15,390 bases of DNA, from positions 1 to 15,390 of the forward strand of contig DGRU01000126.1 in the NCBI GenBank assembly GCA_002390025.1, in the 5' to 3' direction. The stretch is from Lachnospiraceae bacterium UBA4380. GTDB lineage: Bacteria > Bacillota > Clostridia > Lachnospirales > Lachnospiraceae. A model generated the notes under the pieces. The model saw nothing but the letters and a program-made list of their open reading frames with translations, searched no databases and was not told where the DNA came from. The translations under genes and the position numbers were made by a program. Below are positions 1 through 6,801 of this stretch, one piece after another (position 1 is the stretch's first letter; every line of letters starts with the position of its first letter).

Positions 1-56
1 GGTAGAGCAGAGGACTGAAAATCCTCGTGTCGCTGGTTCGATTCCGGCTCTGGGCA
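1..56 (+). tRNA. tRNA-Phe(GAA), 5' end outside the window
   Basis: This is the 3' portion of a tRNA, starting inside the D arm (GGTAGAGCAG). The anticodon stem is GAGGA/TCCTC with loop CTGAAAA, so the anticodon is GAA (Phe). The T stem is 32-36/44-48 around loop TTCGATT, followed by the 3' acceptor strand at 49-55 and discriminator A at 56. No CCA follows (TGT instead), so CCA would be added after transcription. The 5' acceptor strand and the first part of the D arm lie upstream of the window. A terminator follows directly. Confidence 0.95.
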
Positions 57-66
57 TGTTTTTTTT

Positions 67-103
67 ACTCCTTTGCAGAGAGCCTCTGCATAGGGGTTTT
101 TTT
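67..103 (+). terminator. Rho-independent terminator after tRNA-Phe
   Basis: A 7-bp perfect stem TGCAGAG (74-80) / CTCTGCA (84-90) has loop AGC. It can be extended outward by ACTCCT (67-72) pairing with AGGGGT (92-97), with one T·T mismatch and one G·U pair, and runs into a T tract at 97-103. It lies 10 nt after the tRNA 3' end and most likely ends the tRNA transcript. Confidence 0.8.
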
Positions 104-156
104 ATGTTCGGACGCAGGCAGGAAAGCATGTCGCTGATGCTGCTGCGCCCGTGCGT

Positions 157-182
157 GAGTCTCGCTTAGGAGACTCTTTTTT
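157..182 (+). terminator. Second hairpin terminator or leader hairpin
   Basis: The stem GAGTCTC (157-163) / GAGACTC (170-176) has loop GCTTAG and is followed by TTTTTT (177-182). It sits just upstream of the -35 box of the next operon, so it insulates that operon from tRNA read-through. No gene is visible in the 53 nt between the two terminators. Confidence 0.7.
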
Positions 183-188
183 ATACAG

Positions 189-217
189 TTGCCAAGCTGA
201 CCCTTGTCGCATAAAAT
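189..217 (+). promoter_or_regulatory. Sigma-A-like promoter of the first glycosylation operon
   Basis: The -35 TTGCCA (189-194), a 17-nt spacer and the -10 TAAAAT (212-217) are all near consensus. Transcription would start near 224, giving a leader of about 45 nt before the ATG at 270. This argues against the ATG at 231, which would be only a few bases from the transcript end. Confidence 0.65.
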
Positions 218-269
218 GAATAGATGAACAATGGCGGGCATCTGCCGCACTTTAACAGGTGGTATTCTA

Positions 270-3200
270 ATGAATGAAAATGATCTTACAATAGATATGG
301 ATACAGATAAGGATCTAGACAAGGGCATGGACGAGGCTGCAGTCGCAAAGACTGACGCAGCTGCAGCTGAAAAGGCTGACACAGCCGCTGTCGAAAAGAC
401 AGATACAGCTGCAGCCGAAAAGAGCGATGCAGGCGCAACAGAAGAAGTGTCTGCAGGTCTTCCCGCAGGTCCGGTGCATCGGAACCTGTTTGTGAAGTTT
501 CTGCTCAGCTGTGTTTCGTTTCTGCTTGTCTTCGGGATCGTCAATCTGGTCTATTTTATGCTGGGCATGGAGCCCTTCGGGACAAAGTCAGTCGCCATTG
601 ACGATGCCAAGATTCAGTACATAGACTTTTTCACCTATTATGTTGACGTTCTGAAGGGGACCCGGTCGCTGAATTATGATTTCAGCAATATGCTGGGCGG
701 CAGCTCTGCAGGCCTTTTCAGTTATTATCTGGCCTCTCCCTTTAATCTGCTGCTGTACTTTTTCGGCAAAGGGGGAGTTTACCGGTTTTTCAATGTCGCA
801 GCGGCCCTGAAGCTGGCGACAGCCGGAGCGACCTTCTCATGGTTTCTGCAGCGTCGTTTTGAGGACAGGATCCGTCCTGTATTTGTAGTTGCACTCTCCA
901 TGGGATATGGTCTGATGCAGTATCAGGTAGCCCAGAGCAGCAACATCATGTGGCTGGACGGTGTCTATATGCTGCCGCTGATCCTCCTGGGCGTGTATGA
1001 AGTGATCCACAGGAAAACGGTCTGGAGGCTGGTGCTGACTGTGGCAGTCTGCATTTTCTGCAACTGGTACATTGCCGGCATTAATTGTCTGTTTTCCGGA
1101 ATCTGGTTCCTGTTTGAGTTCTTTTTCCAGGATGAACTGATCCCGGAGCGCAAAAAGCCTGTGAATGCCCTTCCGGACCGAAGGTACAGCGGAAGGCGCA
1201 GGCGCGCCACGAGGCCGCAGCTGGGAATCACGGCATTTGTTGTCTCTGCCTGCCGTTATTTCTGGGGCATGGGACTGGGCGTAGCCATGAGTTCCATACT
1301 GTTTCTTCCGACCATCAGTGCCATGCGGCAGGGCAAGGGACAGTACAAGGAGATTGAGTTTCTGACGGGATTTGCCGGGGATCTTCTCTCGGCAGTACGC
1401 GGCTATGTGATCGGAAATGCAGGTGACACCAAAGGACCCGGACATGCCGCGCTGTTCTGCGGAGGGCTTGCGCTGATCGGAGCATCGGCCCTCATCTTTT
1501 CCGGTTCCTGCAGGATCCGGCAGAAAATTGCCTATCTGGTGCTGCTGGGGGTTTGTTTCCTCATGCTGTACTGGGAGCCCGCGACACTGGTGTTCTCACT
1601 TCTGAAGAGGGCTGACAGCTATTGGTACAGATACAGTTATCTGGTCTGTTTTGTCCTTCTTTTCGGCGCCGGGGCTTATCTGAGCCGTGCGGAGGGTGAC
1701 CGCTGGTCAAAGGCTTTTGTTATTCTGCTCTCTCTCTTATATATCGCGGGAATGCTGAAACTCAACGGCATTCACTTTGCGGATTTCAGGGAGCAGGGGC
1801 TGGCGCTGGTACAGGCCAACAGAGCGGTCTTTGCGACTGCAGGAGCGTCCATCGTGCTGGCCGTGCTGACGGTGATTCTGCTCTCTCTGAAACCCGGATC
1901 GAAAGCCGGCGGAGCCGGTATACGGAGGATAACAGGCCTTTTGGCAGGCCTTCTGCTGCTGGCTGTCACGGGAGCGGAGCTCTGGGCAAACGCCAGGCTG
2001 TTCTGGCAGGATCACATGGATGATTCGCAGACACTTTACATGGAATATTCGAAGGGACTGCAGGCGCAGCTTGCACAGCTGCGGGCTGTGGACGGCGGGT
2101 ATTATCGGATCGCACAGGACAGGACGCGCTGGCATTATGTGGATCAGGACGACCTGACTGCCTATTTCAATGATTCACTCGCACAGAACTACTGGTCCAA
2201 TACGGCTTATACTTCAAGCCCGGACAAGGCCCAGCTGGATCTTATGTGGAAGCTGGGATACCGCGATGAGGCGGGATGCATGATGATCGTGCGCGATCCC
2301 ATTCTTCCGTCGGATTCCTTCCTGGGTGTCAAATATTATCTGGAGAGCACGCCCGTCAGGGGGCTTGAGCCGGTGGAGGGCATTGCGCCTTTTAACGGAC
2401 GCACTGTATACCGCAATCCCTACGCGCTTCCCATGGCATTTACATACGACGGATCCAAGCTCCCGACTATGAATTACAGCAGCACTTTTGCCTATCAGAA
2501 CCAGCTGTTTTCGATTCTCAGCGGGAAAGAGACGACCCTGTATACGCCCCTTTCCTGGACGAGGGAAAACAAGGACAAGGTCACGTATTTCAACGTGTAT
2601 ATCCCCAAGGGCAATTATCTGGCTTACGGCAATCTGCTGTGGCCTGAAAAAATGGGCGGTCTCATGTCGATCAACGGCAGCAGTGCATTCGGATACTGCC
2701 GCTGGATGTCCCCCGCGGCATTCCTGATCAGAAGCCGTGAGGAGCAGGCAAAGTCCACTGCCTCCGAGAGTCTGCAGGCAGCTGCAGCGGCAAAGGCAGA
2801 AGCAAAAGCCGGGGCAGGGCAGGAAGCGGATGGCAAAAAGGCAGGATCGCAGACTCCTGCTGCAGAGGCCGGTGCGCAGCCCGCTGCGGAGACAGTGAAT
2901 GAAAAAGAGCTGCAGAAAGCTGAGCTGGAACAGGCCGCAGCGGCCTATGACAGGGAGGCGGCGGCTTCCCTCAGGGGCGACAGCTATGCGGATCTGCGCA
3001 CAGTTGTTTTCCGCCGGGAGAATGATGTACTTTTCAAAGATTATCAGTTCTACGGACTGAACCTCGATGTGCTGCAGGAAGCGGTGGACAGGATCCGCTC
3101 CGGAGAAGTGGATGAAAAGAATCTGAAGATCGAAAACGGACATGTCACCTGTTCTCTGGAAGGAAGGACCGGACAGAGTCTCTGCCTTCTGGTGCCGTGG

Positions 3201-3476
3201 TCAAAGGGTTGGCACGCCTTCCGGAACGGGGAAGCGATCCAGCCGGATATCGTGGCCGGCACTATGATCACGATCCCTCTGCTGAACGGACAGAATGTGG
3301 TTGAGCTCAAATACGAAATCCCCTATGTGCGCGAAGGAATGTATATTTCCGCTGCCGCAGCCGGTGTATTGCTGCTCGACATCCTGTTAAGACTGGCTGA
3401 TTCAAGAAAGAAAAGAAAAAAGAGAAAAAACAGAAAAAACAAAAAGAACAGGAAGCAGACAGGCGGCAGGCAATGA
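270..3476 (+). CDS. YfhO-family GT-C membrane glycosyltransferase (module 1)
   Basis: This is a 1068-residue polytopic membrane protein of the YfhO family, predicted to transfer a sugar from a polyprenyl-phosphate carrier to a cell-surface polymer on the outer face. The first membrane helix is at about 72-98, followed by an outer loop with acidic residues (DDAKIQY, 111-117) where GT-C enzymes place their catalytic acid. Many helices follow, including the family-like DSYWYRYSYL (449-458), then a large extracytoplasmic C-terminal domain with VPWSKGWHAFRNG (about 975-987) and a last helix near 1024-1041. Three low-complexity parts are unusual: an N-terminal xDxAAxEK repeat, an Ala/Glu/Lys insert (about 823-903) and a C-terminal tail with 15 Lys/Arg. 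Start 270 is chosen over 231 because AGGTGG (257-262) lies 7 nt upstream and a promoter ends at 217. The donor sugar and acceptor cannot be read from sequence. Confidence 0.88.
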   Translation: MNENDLTIDMDTDKDLDKGMDEAAVAKTDAAAAEKADTAAVEKTDTAAAEKSDAGATEEVSAGLPAGPVHRNLFVKFLLSCVSFLLVFGIVNLVYFMLGMEPFGTKSVAIDDAKIQYIDFFTYYVDVLKGTRSLNYDFSNMLGGSSAGLFSYYLASPFNLLLYFFGKGGVYRFFNVAAALKLATAGATFSWFLQRRFEDRIRPVFVVALSMGYGLMQYQVAQSSNIMWLDGVYMLPLILLGVYEVIHRKTVWRLVLTVAVCIFCNWYIAGINCLFSGIWFLFEFFFQDELIPERKKPVNALPDRRYSGRRRRATRPQLGITAFVVSACRYFWGMGLGVAMSSILFLPTISAMRQGKGQYKEIEFLTGFAGDLLSAVRGYVIGNAGDTKGPGHAALFCGGLALIGASALIFSGSCRIRQKIAYLVLLGVCFLMLYWEPATLVFSLLKRADSYWYRYSYLVCFVLLFGAGAYLSRAEGDRWSKAFVILLSLLYIAGMLKLNGIHFADFREQGLALVQANRAVFATAGASIVLAVLTVILLSLKPGSKAGGAGIRRITGLLAGLLLLAVTGAELWANARLFWQDHMDDSQTLYMEYSKGLQAQLAQLRAVDGGYYRIAQDRTRWHYVDQDDLTAYFNDSLAQNYWSNTAYTSSPDKAQLDLMWKLGYRDEAGCMMIVRDPILPSDSFLGVKYYLESTPVRGLEPVEGIAPFNGRTVYRNPYALPMAFTYDGSKLPTMNYSSTFAYQNQLFSILSGKETTLYTPLSWTRENKDKVTYFNVYIPKGNYLAYGNLLWPEKMGGLMSINGSSAFGYCRWMSPAAFLIRSREEQAKSTASESLQAAAAAKAEAKAGAGQEADGKKAGSQTPAAEAGAQPAAETVNEKELQKAELEQAAAAYDREAAASLRGDSYADLRTVVFRRENDVLFKDYQFYGLNLDVLQEAVDRIRSGEVDEKNLKIENGHVTCSLEGRTGQSLCLLVPWSKGWHAFRNGEAIQPDIVAGTMITIPLLNGQNVVELKYEIPYVREGMYISAAAAGVLLLDILLRLADSRKKRKKRKNRKNKKNRKQTGGRQ
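351..446 (+). repeat. 24-nt coding tandem repeat, four units (xDxAAxEK)
   Basis: Four successive 24-nt units (351-374, 375-398, 399-422, 423-446) encode TDAAAAEK, ADTAAVEK, TDTAAAEK and SDAGATEE. They form a hydrophilic, probably disordered or helical N-terminal segment of the YfhO protein, on the cytoplasmic side before the first membrane helix if the usual topology holds. Confidence 0.85.
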
Positions 3477-3523
3477 CACGGCGGGGTCGGAGCAGCAGGC
3501 AATGACACGGCAGGGCCGGCAGA
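3466..3523 (+). repeat. 29-nt tandem duplication across the yfhO/gtrA junction
   Basis: Bases 3466-3482 are repeated exactly at 3495-3511 (17 nt, offset 29), and the next 8 bases match with two changes. Each copy carries the string AATGACACGGC, so each offers an ATGA start/stop overlap. The first copy holds the TGA stop of the upstream YfhO gene (3474-3476) and the second holds the candidate ATG of the GtrA gene (3502). Confidence 0.9.
3473..3505 (+). other. 10-codon coupling minigene between yfhO and gtrA (possible)
   Basis: The ATG at 3473 overlaps the YfhO stop codon as ATGA. It opens a 10-codon frame (MTRRGRSSRQ), whose own TGA (3503-3505) overlaps the ATG at 3502 as a second ATGA. No function is implied for the peptide. 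It could pass terminating ribosomes to the GtrA start, or be only a by-product of the 29-nt duplication. Confidence 0.3.
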
Positions 3524-4044
3524 GCGGGACAGAAGAGAATTGCTTCAGGATGGAAAGGACAAAAGGGTTTATGCTGGAATCCACTGACAAAACGAATGAT
3601 CGCGGCAATGAAGTGAAGGACAAAAAGCAGCCGGGAAACCGCCTGGTCCGGCTTCTGACCTCGGAGGGAATGCGGTATCTCTTTATAGGAGGCTGCACGA
3701 CCCTGGTCAATCTGGTGGTCTTTACGATCCTGTGCCGCGTAATACATCTGGAAGTCAATATCAGCAACATCATTTCGGTGTCGGTCTCCATTCTCTTTGC
3801 CTATGTGACCAACAAGCTCATCGTGTTCCGGTCGCACTGCAGCAGCTTTGGAGAGCTTGCAGCGGAGTGCGCCCGCTTTATCGGTGCCAGGCTTGCCACC
3901 ATGGTCATCGAGGTTGGCGGCGTGTATGTGCTGTATAATATCATCCATCAGGATGAGCTGGTCGCAAAACTGGAGACGCAGGTGCTGGTCGTGATCGGGA
4001 ATTATTTTATCAGCCGTTTCCTCGTCTTCCGCGACAGGAAATGA
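3502..4044 (+). CDS. GtrA-family membrane protein, putative polyprenyl-P-sugar flippase
   Basis: This small four-helix membrane protein (180 residues from this start) fits the GtrA/GtcA family, which helps move polyprenyl-phosphate-linked sugars across the membrane in teichoic acid and O-antigen glycosylation. The helices lie at about 58-78, 86-108, 127-148 and 157-176. The family-like ends of the second and fourth helices are visible as FAYVTNKLIVF (99-109) and GNYFISRFLVFR (166-177). The core begins near residue 48, so the first ~45 hydrophilic residues are an unusual extension. The start is uncertain: ATG 3502 is coupled to upstream translation and has a weak GGAG at 3489-3492, while ATG 3571 (MLESTD) has AAGGA upstream and gives a 157-residue protein closer to family size. 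It is the only GtrA-type protein seen in the window. Confidence 0.88.
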   Translation: MTRQGRQSGTEENCFRMERTKGFMLESTDKTNDRGNEVKDKKQPGNRLVRLLTSEGMRYLFIGGCTTLVNLVVFTILCRVIHLEVNISNIISVSVSILFAYVTNKLIVFRSHCSSFGELAAECARFIGARLATMVIEVGGVYVLYNIIHQDELVAKLETQVLVVIGNYFISRFLVFRDRK

Positions 4045-4102
4045 CAGAGCAAAAGACCGGCAGATGCAGATGATTGATCCCCGCAAGACAGGAGAGATCC
4101 GC

Positions 4103-4125
4103 AAACCGTTTCACACGCGGTTTTT
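4103..4125 (+). terminator. Weak intercistronic hairpin with T run
   Basis: AAACCG (4103-4108) pairs with CGGTTT (4118-4123) across a 9-nt loop, and TTTTT spans 4121-4125. It lies in the 129-nt gap between the GtrA and GT2 genes. The stem is only 6 bp, so it would more likely lower than stop transcription of the downstream gene. I see no convincing promoter after it. Confidence 0.35.
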
Positions 4126-4173
4126 ACATAATGACATTTTGACATCATGTATTGAGAAGAGGAACGAACGAGA

Positions 4174-5124
4174 ATGCTTTTATCCGTAATTGTGCCCTGC
4201 TACAACGAAGAGGGGAACATCGACCTGTTTTATGACGAGACCGTAAAGGCGCTCGGGGATCTGATGCCGGACACGGAACTGATTTTTGTGAACGACGGCA
4301 GTAAGGATGCGACGATTACAAAGCTGCGGGCTCTCTGCGCCAGAGCGGAGTACCGGGTGCGTGTGGTCAGTTTTTCCCGCAATTTCGGCAAGGAGGCTGC
4401 CCTTCTGGCAGGCCTGCGGGCTTCGCAGGGAACTTTCACATCGATCATCGATGCAGACCTGCAGCAGAATCCCGCATATATTCTGGATATGATGGAGATT
4501 CTGGACAAGCATCCCGAGTACGACGCAGTTGCCGCCTATCAGGAGGAACGCCGCGAGGGCTTCCTTATTTCCTTTTTCAAAAAATCCTTTTACAAGGTGA
4601 TAGACAGTCTGACGGACGTAAAGATCATGCAGGCGGCCAGTGATTTCAGACTTTTGAGAAGACCGGTGGTGGACGCGATCCTTGCGCTTCCGGAAAAGTG
4701 CCGTTTTTCCAAGGGAATCTTCGCATGGGTGGGGTTTGAGACCTACTACATGCCCTATGAGGTGGAAGAGCGTGCAAGCGGCACATCGAAATGGAATTTC
4801 TGGAAACTCATGATGTATGCGTTTGACGGAATCATAGCATTCTCAAACAAACCGTTGGTCATGTCCTCGATCGCGGGAGTTTTTCTGTTCGCGATCGCCA
4901 TTCTGTATCTGATCATTATTGTCATCAAGACTCTTCTCTGGGGCGACCCGGTGGCCGGATTCCCTACGCTTGCCTGTCTGATCCTGATGCTGTCGGGAAT
5001 CCAGCTTCTGAGTGTCGGAATTCTGGGCCAGTATCTGGCCAAGAGTTATACTGAGAGCAAGGGAAGACCTGTCTTTATTATCAAGGAGGAGCTGGACAAC
5101 GGCTCTCAGCAGGATCTTCCGTGA
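4174..5124 (+). CDS. GT2 polyprenyl-phosphate glycosyltransferase, GtrB/CsbB type (module 1)
   Basis: This 316-residue family 2 glycosyltransferase is predicted to load a sugar from a nucleotide donor onto undecaprenyl phosphate at the inner face of the membrane. The GT-A domain shows LSVIVPCYNEE (3-13), FVNDGSKD (38-45), the metal-binding DADLQ (93-97) and the acceptor region ASDFRL (155-160) with SKWNFWKL (205-212). Two membrane helices follow at about 230-252 and 265-287, then a short cytosolic tail. Length and order match DPM1-like GtrB/CsbB proteins. The start has AGAGGA about 10 nt upstream. It shares long motifs with the GT2 at 13372-14325. The sugar (for example GlcNAc, Glc or Gal) cannot be deduced. 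Confidence 0.92.
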   Translation: MLLSVIVPCYNEEGNIDLFYDETVKALGDLMPDTELIFVNDGSKDATITKLRALCARAEYRVRVVSFSRNFGKEAALLAGLRASQGTFTSIIDADLQQNPAYILDMMEILDKHPEYDAVAAYQEERREGFLISFFKKSFYKVIDSLTDVKIMQAASDFRLLRRPVVDAILALPEKCRFSKGIFAWVGFETYYMPYEVEERASGTSKWNFWKLMMYAFDGIIAFSNKPLVMSSIAGVFLFAIAILYLIIIVIKTLLWGDPVAGFPTLACLILMLSGIQLLSVGILGQYLAKSYTESKGRPVFIIKEELDNGSQQDLP

Positions 5125-5153
5125 ATTTTTCCAAAAAATTCCTGAAGCGGGGA

Positions 5154-5181
5154 GTCTCACGGTCCAAAAATTCCGTGAGAC
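5154..5181. repeat. 9-bp inverted repeat after the module 1 GT2 gene
   Basis: GTCTCACGG (5154-5162) and CCGTGAGAC (5173-5181) form a perfect 9-bp stem with a 10-nt A/T-rich loop. It begins 29 nt after the GT2 stop codon and has no T run on either side, so it may protect the mRNA 3' end rather than terminate. The loop string TCCAAAAATTCC resembles bases 5130-5142. Confidence 0.7.
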
Positions 5182-5187
5182 CGAAAG

Positions 5188-5275
5188 CCCGTCAGGTTAA
5201 ACTGTTGGATTAAACCCTGTTTGTTTAAAATCCCGTTGGATTTAAAGCCCGTTAGTTTAAAAGTCCGTTGGATCC
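5188..5275. repeat. Degenerate tandem repeat, period 16 nt, in the convergent intergenic region
   Basis: Successive units begin near 5188, 5202, 5215, 5231, 5247 and 5263. The last four are spaced by exactly 16 nt. The pattern is roughly CCCGTTnGnTTAAA, best seen at 5231-5246 and 5247-5262. The first two units are shorter (13-14 nt) and the last loses its TTAAA end. No coding frame is supported. Confidence 0.7.
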
Positions 5276-5291
5276 TGCAGGATTCGGACAT

Positions 5292-5341
5292 AAAAAAGCC
5301 GGAAGGCGCTGGTCAAAAACGATCCGCCTTCCGGTTTTTTT
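5292..5341. terminator. Bidirectional Rho-independent terminator
   Basis: CCGGAAGGCG (5299-5308) pairs with CGCCTTCCGG (5325-5334), a perfect 10-bp stem with a 16-nt loop. It is flanked by six A (5292-5297) on the left and seven T (5335-5341) on the right. It can end transcription from both the plus-strand glycosylation operon and the minus-strand mtnN gene, whose stop is 30 nt away. Confidence 0.9.
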
Positions 5342-5370
5342 GCTTTTTTGACTTATACAGAGCGCGCAGG

Positions 5371-6090
5371 TCAGGCCTTTGACAGGCTGCGCACCATGTG
5401 GGATACGAGTTTTGCGCAGTTCTCAGCTGCCTGGTGTTCAAAGGTCTCGTAAGAGACATCGGCTTCTTCATCCGCTTTGTCGGAAATGGCGCGCAGAATG
5501 ACGAAGGGGATCCCGTTGAGGTAGGCCGCATGTGCGATGGCAGCACCTTCCATCTCTGTGCAGAGGGCGTGGAAGGTGTCCGCGATGCGGTGCTTCTGCT
5601 GGGCTGTGCAGACGAACTGGTCGCCGCTGACGATCCGGCCCTCGAAGATACCGATTCCGGGGACCGCCTCCGTGACGGCCCTGATGGCGGCGGCGCGCAG
5701 GCCGGGATCTGCCGGGAAGCTCTTGAGGCCGTGCGGTGTTCCCATCTGGGGAATGACACCGGGTTCATATCCGAAAACAGTGACATCCATATCGTGGTAC
5801 ATGGCGTCCTCGGAAACCACGATGTCGCCGATATTGATGCTGTGGTCAAGGGAGCCGGCGATTCCGGTGTTGATCAGATGTGTGACATCGAAGCAGTTGA
5901 CCAGAATCTGCGCGCAGACGGCGGCGTTGACTTTTCCGACGCCGCTCTTGACGATCACAACGTCCGTGCCGCCCAGTCTGCCGACATGAAACTTCATGCC
6001 GGCTTTTTCCACGATCTCCGAAGAGGTCATTTCCTCTGTCGTCAGTTTTTTGATTTCAAGATCCATTGCACCGATAATGCCGATTTTCAT
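5371..6090 (-). CDS. mtnN: 5'-methylthioadenosine/S-adenosylhomocysteine nucleosidase
   Basis: This cytosolic nucleosidase (Pfs, 239 residues) removes adenine from S-adenosylhomocysteine and 5'-methylthioadenosine, giving S-ribosylhomocysteine for LuxS and methylthioribose. The N terminus MKIGIIGAMDLEI carries Glu12, matching the E. coli active-site position. The CTEMEGAAIAH segment carries Glu181 and AISDKAD carries Asp204, equivalent to E. coli Glu174 and Asp197. The NTGIAGSLD glycine loop is at 74-82. Length matches the family. A full AGGAGGT (6104-6110, minus strand) precedes the start with a rather long 13-nt gap. It is the second gene of a minus-strand pair with luxS and ends at the bidirectional terminator. 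Confidence 0.96.
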   Translation of the reverse strand: MKIGIIGAMDLEIKKLTTEEMTSSEIVEKAGMKFHVGRLGGTDVVIVKSGVGKVNAAVCAQILVNCFDVTHLINTGIAGSLDHSINIGDIVVSEDAMYHDMDVTVFGYEPGVIPQMGTPHGLKSFPADPGLRAAAIRAVTEAVPGIGIFEGRIVSGDQFVCTAQQKHRIADTFHALCTEMEGAAIAHAAYLNGIPFVILRAISDKADEEADVSYETFEHQAAENCAKLVSHMVRSLSKA

Positions 6091-6121
6091 ATTGGTTTTG
6101 GAAACCTCCTTTTTTTATTCA

Positions 6122-6157
6122 GAGTGGAAAATATTGCCGATGCAATATTTTTCGCTC
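6122..6157. repeat. 16-pair inverted repeat between luxS and mtnN
   Basis: Bases 6122-6137 and 6142-6157 are complementary around the loop CGAT. The central ten pairs (AAAATATTGC/GCAATATTTT) are perfect. Two outer positions are G·U in plus-strand RNA but A·C in minus-strand RNA, so the hairpin is better in antisense. It lies in the 103-nt gap, just upstream of the mtnN ribosome binding site. Confidence 0.85.
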
Positions 6158-6193
6158 CCGCATCTGTGCTGCAGGGCGGTTATTCAGGCCCTG

Positions 6194-6679
6194 TTATTCA
6201 GGGTAGACGAGATGCTTCCCGTCGATGCAGTAGAGGGTGTTTTCAAGATAGCGGGAGGCCAGCCAGGCGGCCATGCCCGGATTCTGGTCGAGATAGTTGC
6301 CGCAGTCGCGGGCGGCGGCGCCGGGGATATCCCCCTCATAATCGCGGATAAACTCGTACATGGCAGTAATGAGCGGCACGATCTGTGCGGAAGTGTATTC
6401 ACCCGCCATGAGCAGATAGAAACCCGTGCGGCAGCCCATGGGGCCGAAATAAACGATCCTGTCGCCGAAATCCGGGTCGCTGCGCAGGAAGGTGGCGCCC
6501 AGATGCTCGATCGTGTGCATTTCCGCCGTGTTCATGACGGGCTCGCGGTTGGGAGAAGTCATGCGCAGGTCAAAGGTTGTGATGGCTGTATCTCCGTAGC
6601 GGTCCACGCGGGACACATAGATCCCCGGCTCCAGCAGCAGATGGTTGATAGTAAAACTTGTGATCTTTTTCAGCTCCAA
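6194..6679 (-). CDS. luxS: S-ribosylhomocysteine lyase (AI-2 synthase), TTG start
   Basis: LuxS (161 residues) cleaves S-ribosylhomocysteine to homocysteine and 4,5-dihydroxy-2,3-pentanedione, the precursor of autoinducer-2. The metal site is visible as HTIEH (His55, Glu58, His59) with Cys126 in ARDCGNYLDQ. The catalytic Cys83 is in GPMGCRTGFY. Length is normal for the family. The start codon is TTG (6679-6677): GGAGG lies 7 nt upstream (6687-6691, minus strand), and an in-frame TGA a few codons further up rules out an earlier start. It is the first gene of the luxS-mtnN pair, which together form the two-step SAH detoxification route. Confidence 0.97.
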   Translation of the reverse strand: MELKKITSFTINHLLLEPGIYVSRVDRYGDTAITTFDLRMTSPNREPVMNTAEMHTIEHLGATFLRSDPDFGDRIVYFGPMGCRTGFYLLMAGEYTSAQIVPLITAMYEFIRDYEGDIPGAAARDCGNYLDQNPGMAAWLASRYLENTLYCIDGKHLVYPE

Positions 6680-6756
6680 GGGTATTCCTCCGATTCATTG
6701 TTTGTATAGAACGGGCTTGAGGCGCCTTAGGCGGGATCGGCCCGTGTGACTATCAC

Positions 6757-6785
6757 ATTTTAACAGGGAACGATGCGGCGCGCAA
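6757..6785 (-). promoter_or_regulatory. Predicted promoter of luxS-mtnN
   Basis: Read on the minus strand: -35 TTGCGC (6785-6780), a 17-nt spacer and -10 TAAAAT (6762-6757), with an extended TG one base before the -10 (6765-6764). The transcript would start near 6750, giving a leader of about 70 nt. The leader can pair ACGGGC (6711-6716) with GCCCGT (6740-6745), but I do not recognise a riboswitch in it. Confidence 0.55.
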
Positions 6786-6801
6786 TTGTTACTGTGAGGG
6801 G

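Noticed and set aside
1..230. tRNA-Phe as an integration site of a genomic island
   Set aside because: No integrase and no repeat of the tRNA 3' end is visible in the window, so there is no support for an att site.
4123..4167. Internal promoter before the module 1 GT2 gene (TTTACA or TTGACA as -35)
   Set aside because: TTGACA at 4139-4144 has no -10-like sequence at 16-18 nt, and TTTACA at 4123-4128 is followed only by CATGTA; too weak to call.
5398..6351. 317-residue plus-strand frame opposite mtnN
   Set aside because: It lies antisense to a clear mtnN gene with all catalytic residues, has no ribosome binding site and matches no family I recognise.
6686..6756. SAM or SAH riboswitch in the luxS leader
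   Set aside because: The leader is only ~70 nt with one 6-bp long-range pair; I cannot match the conserved core of any known SAM or SAH riboswitch.
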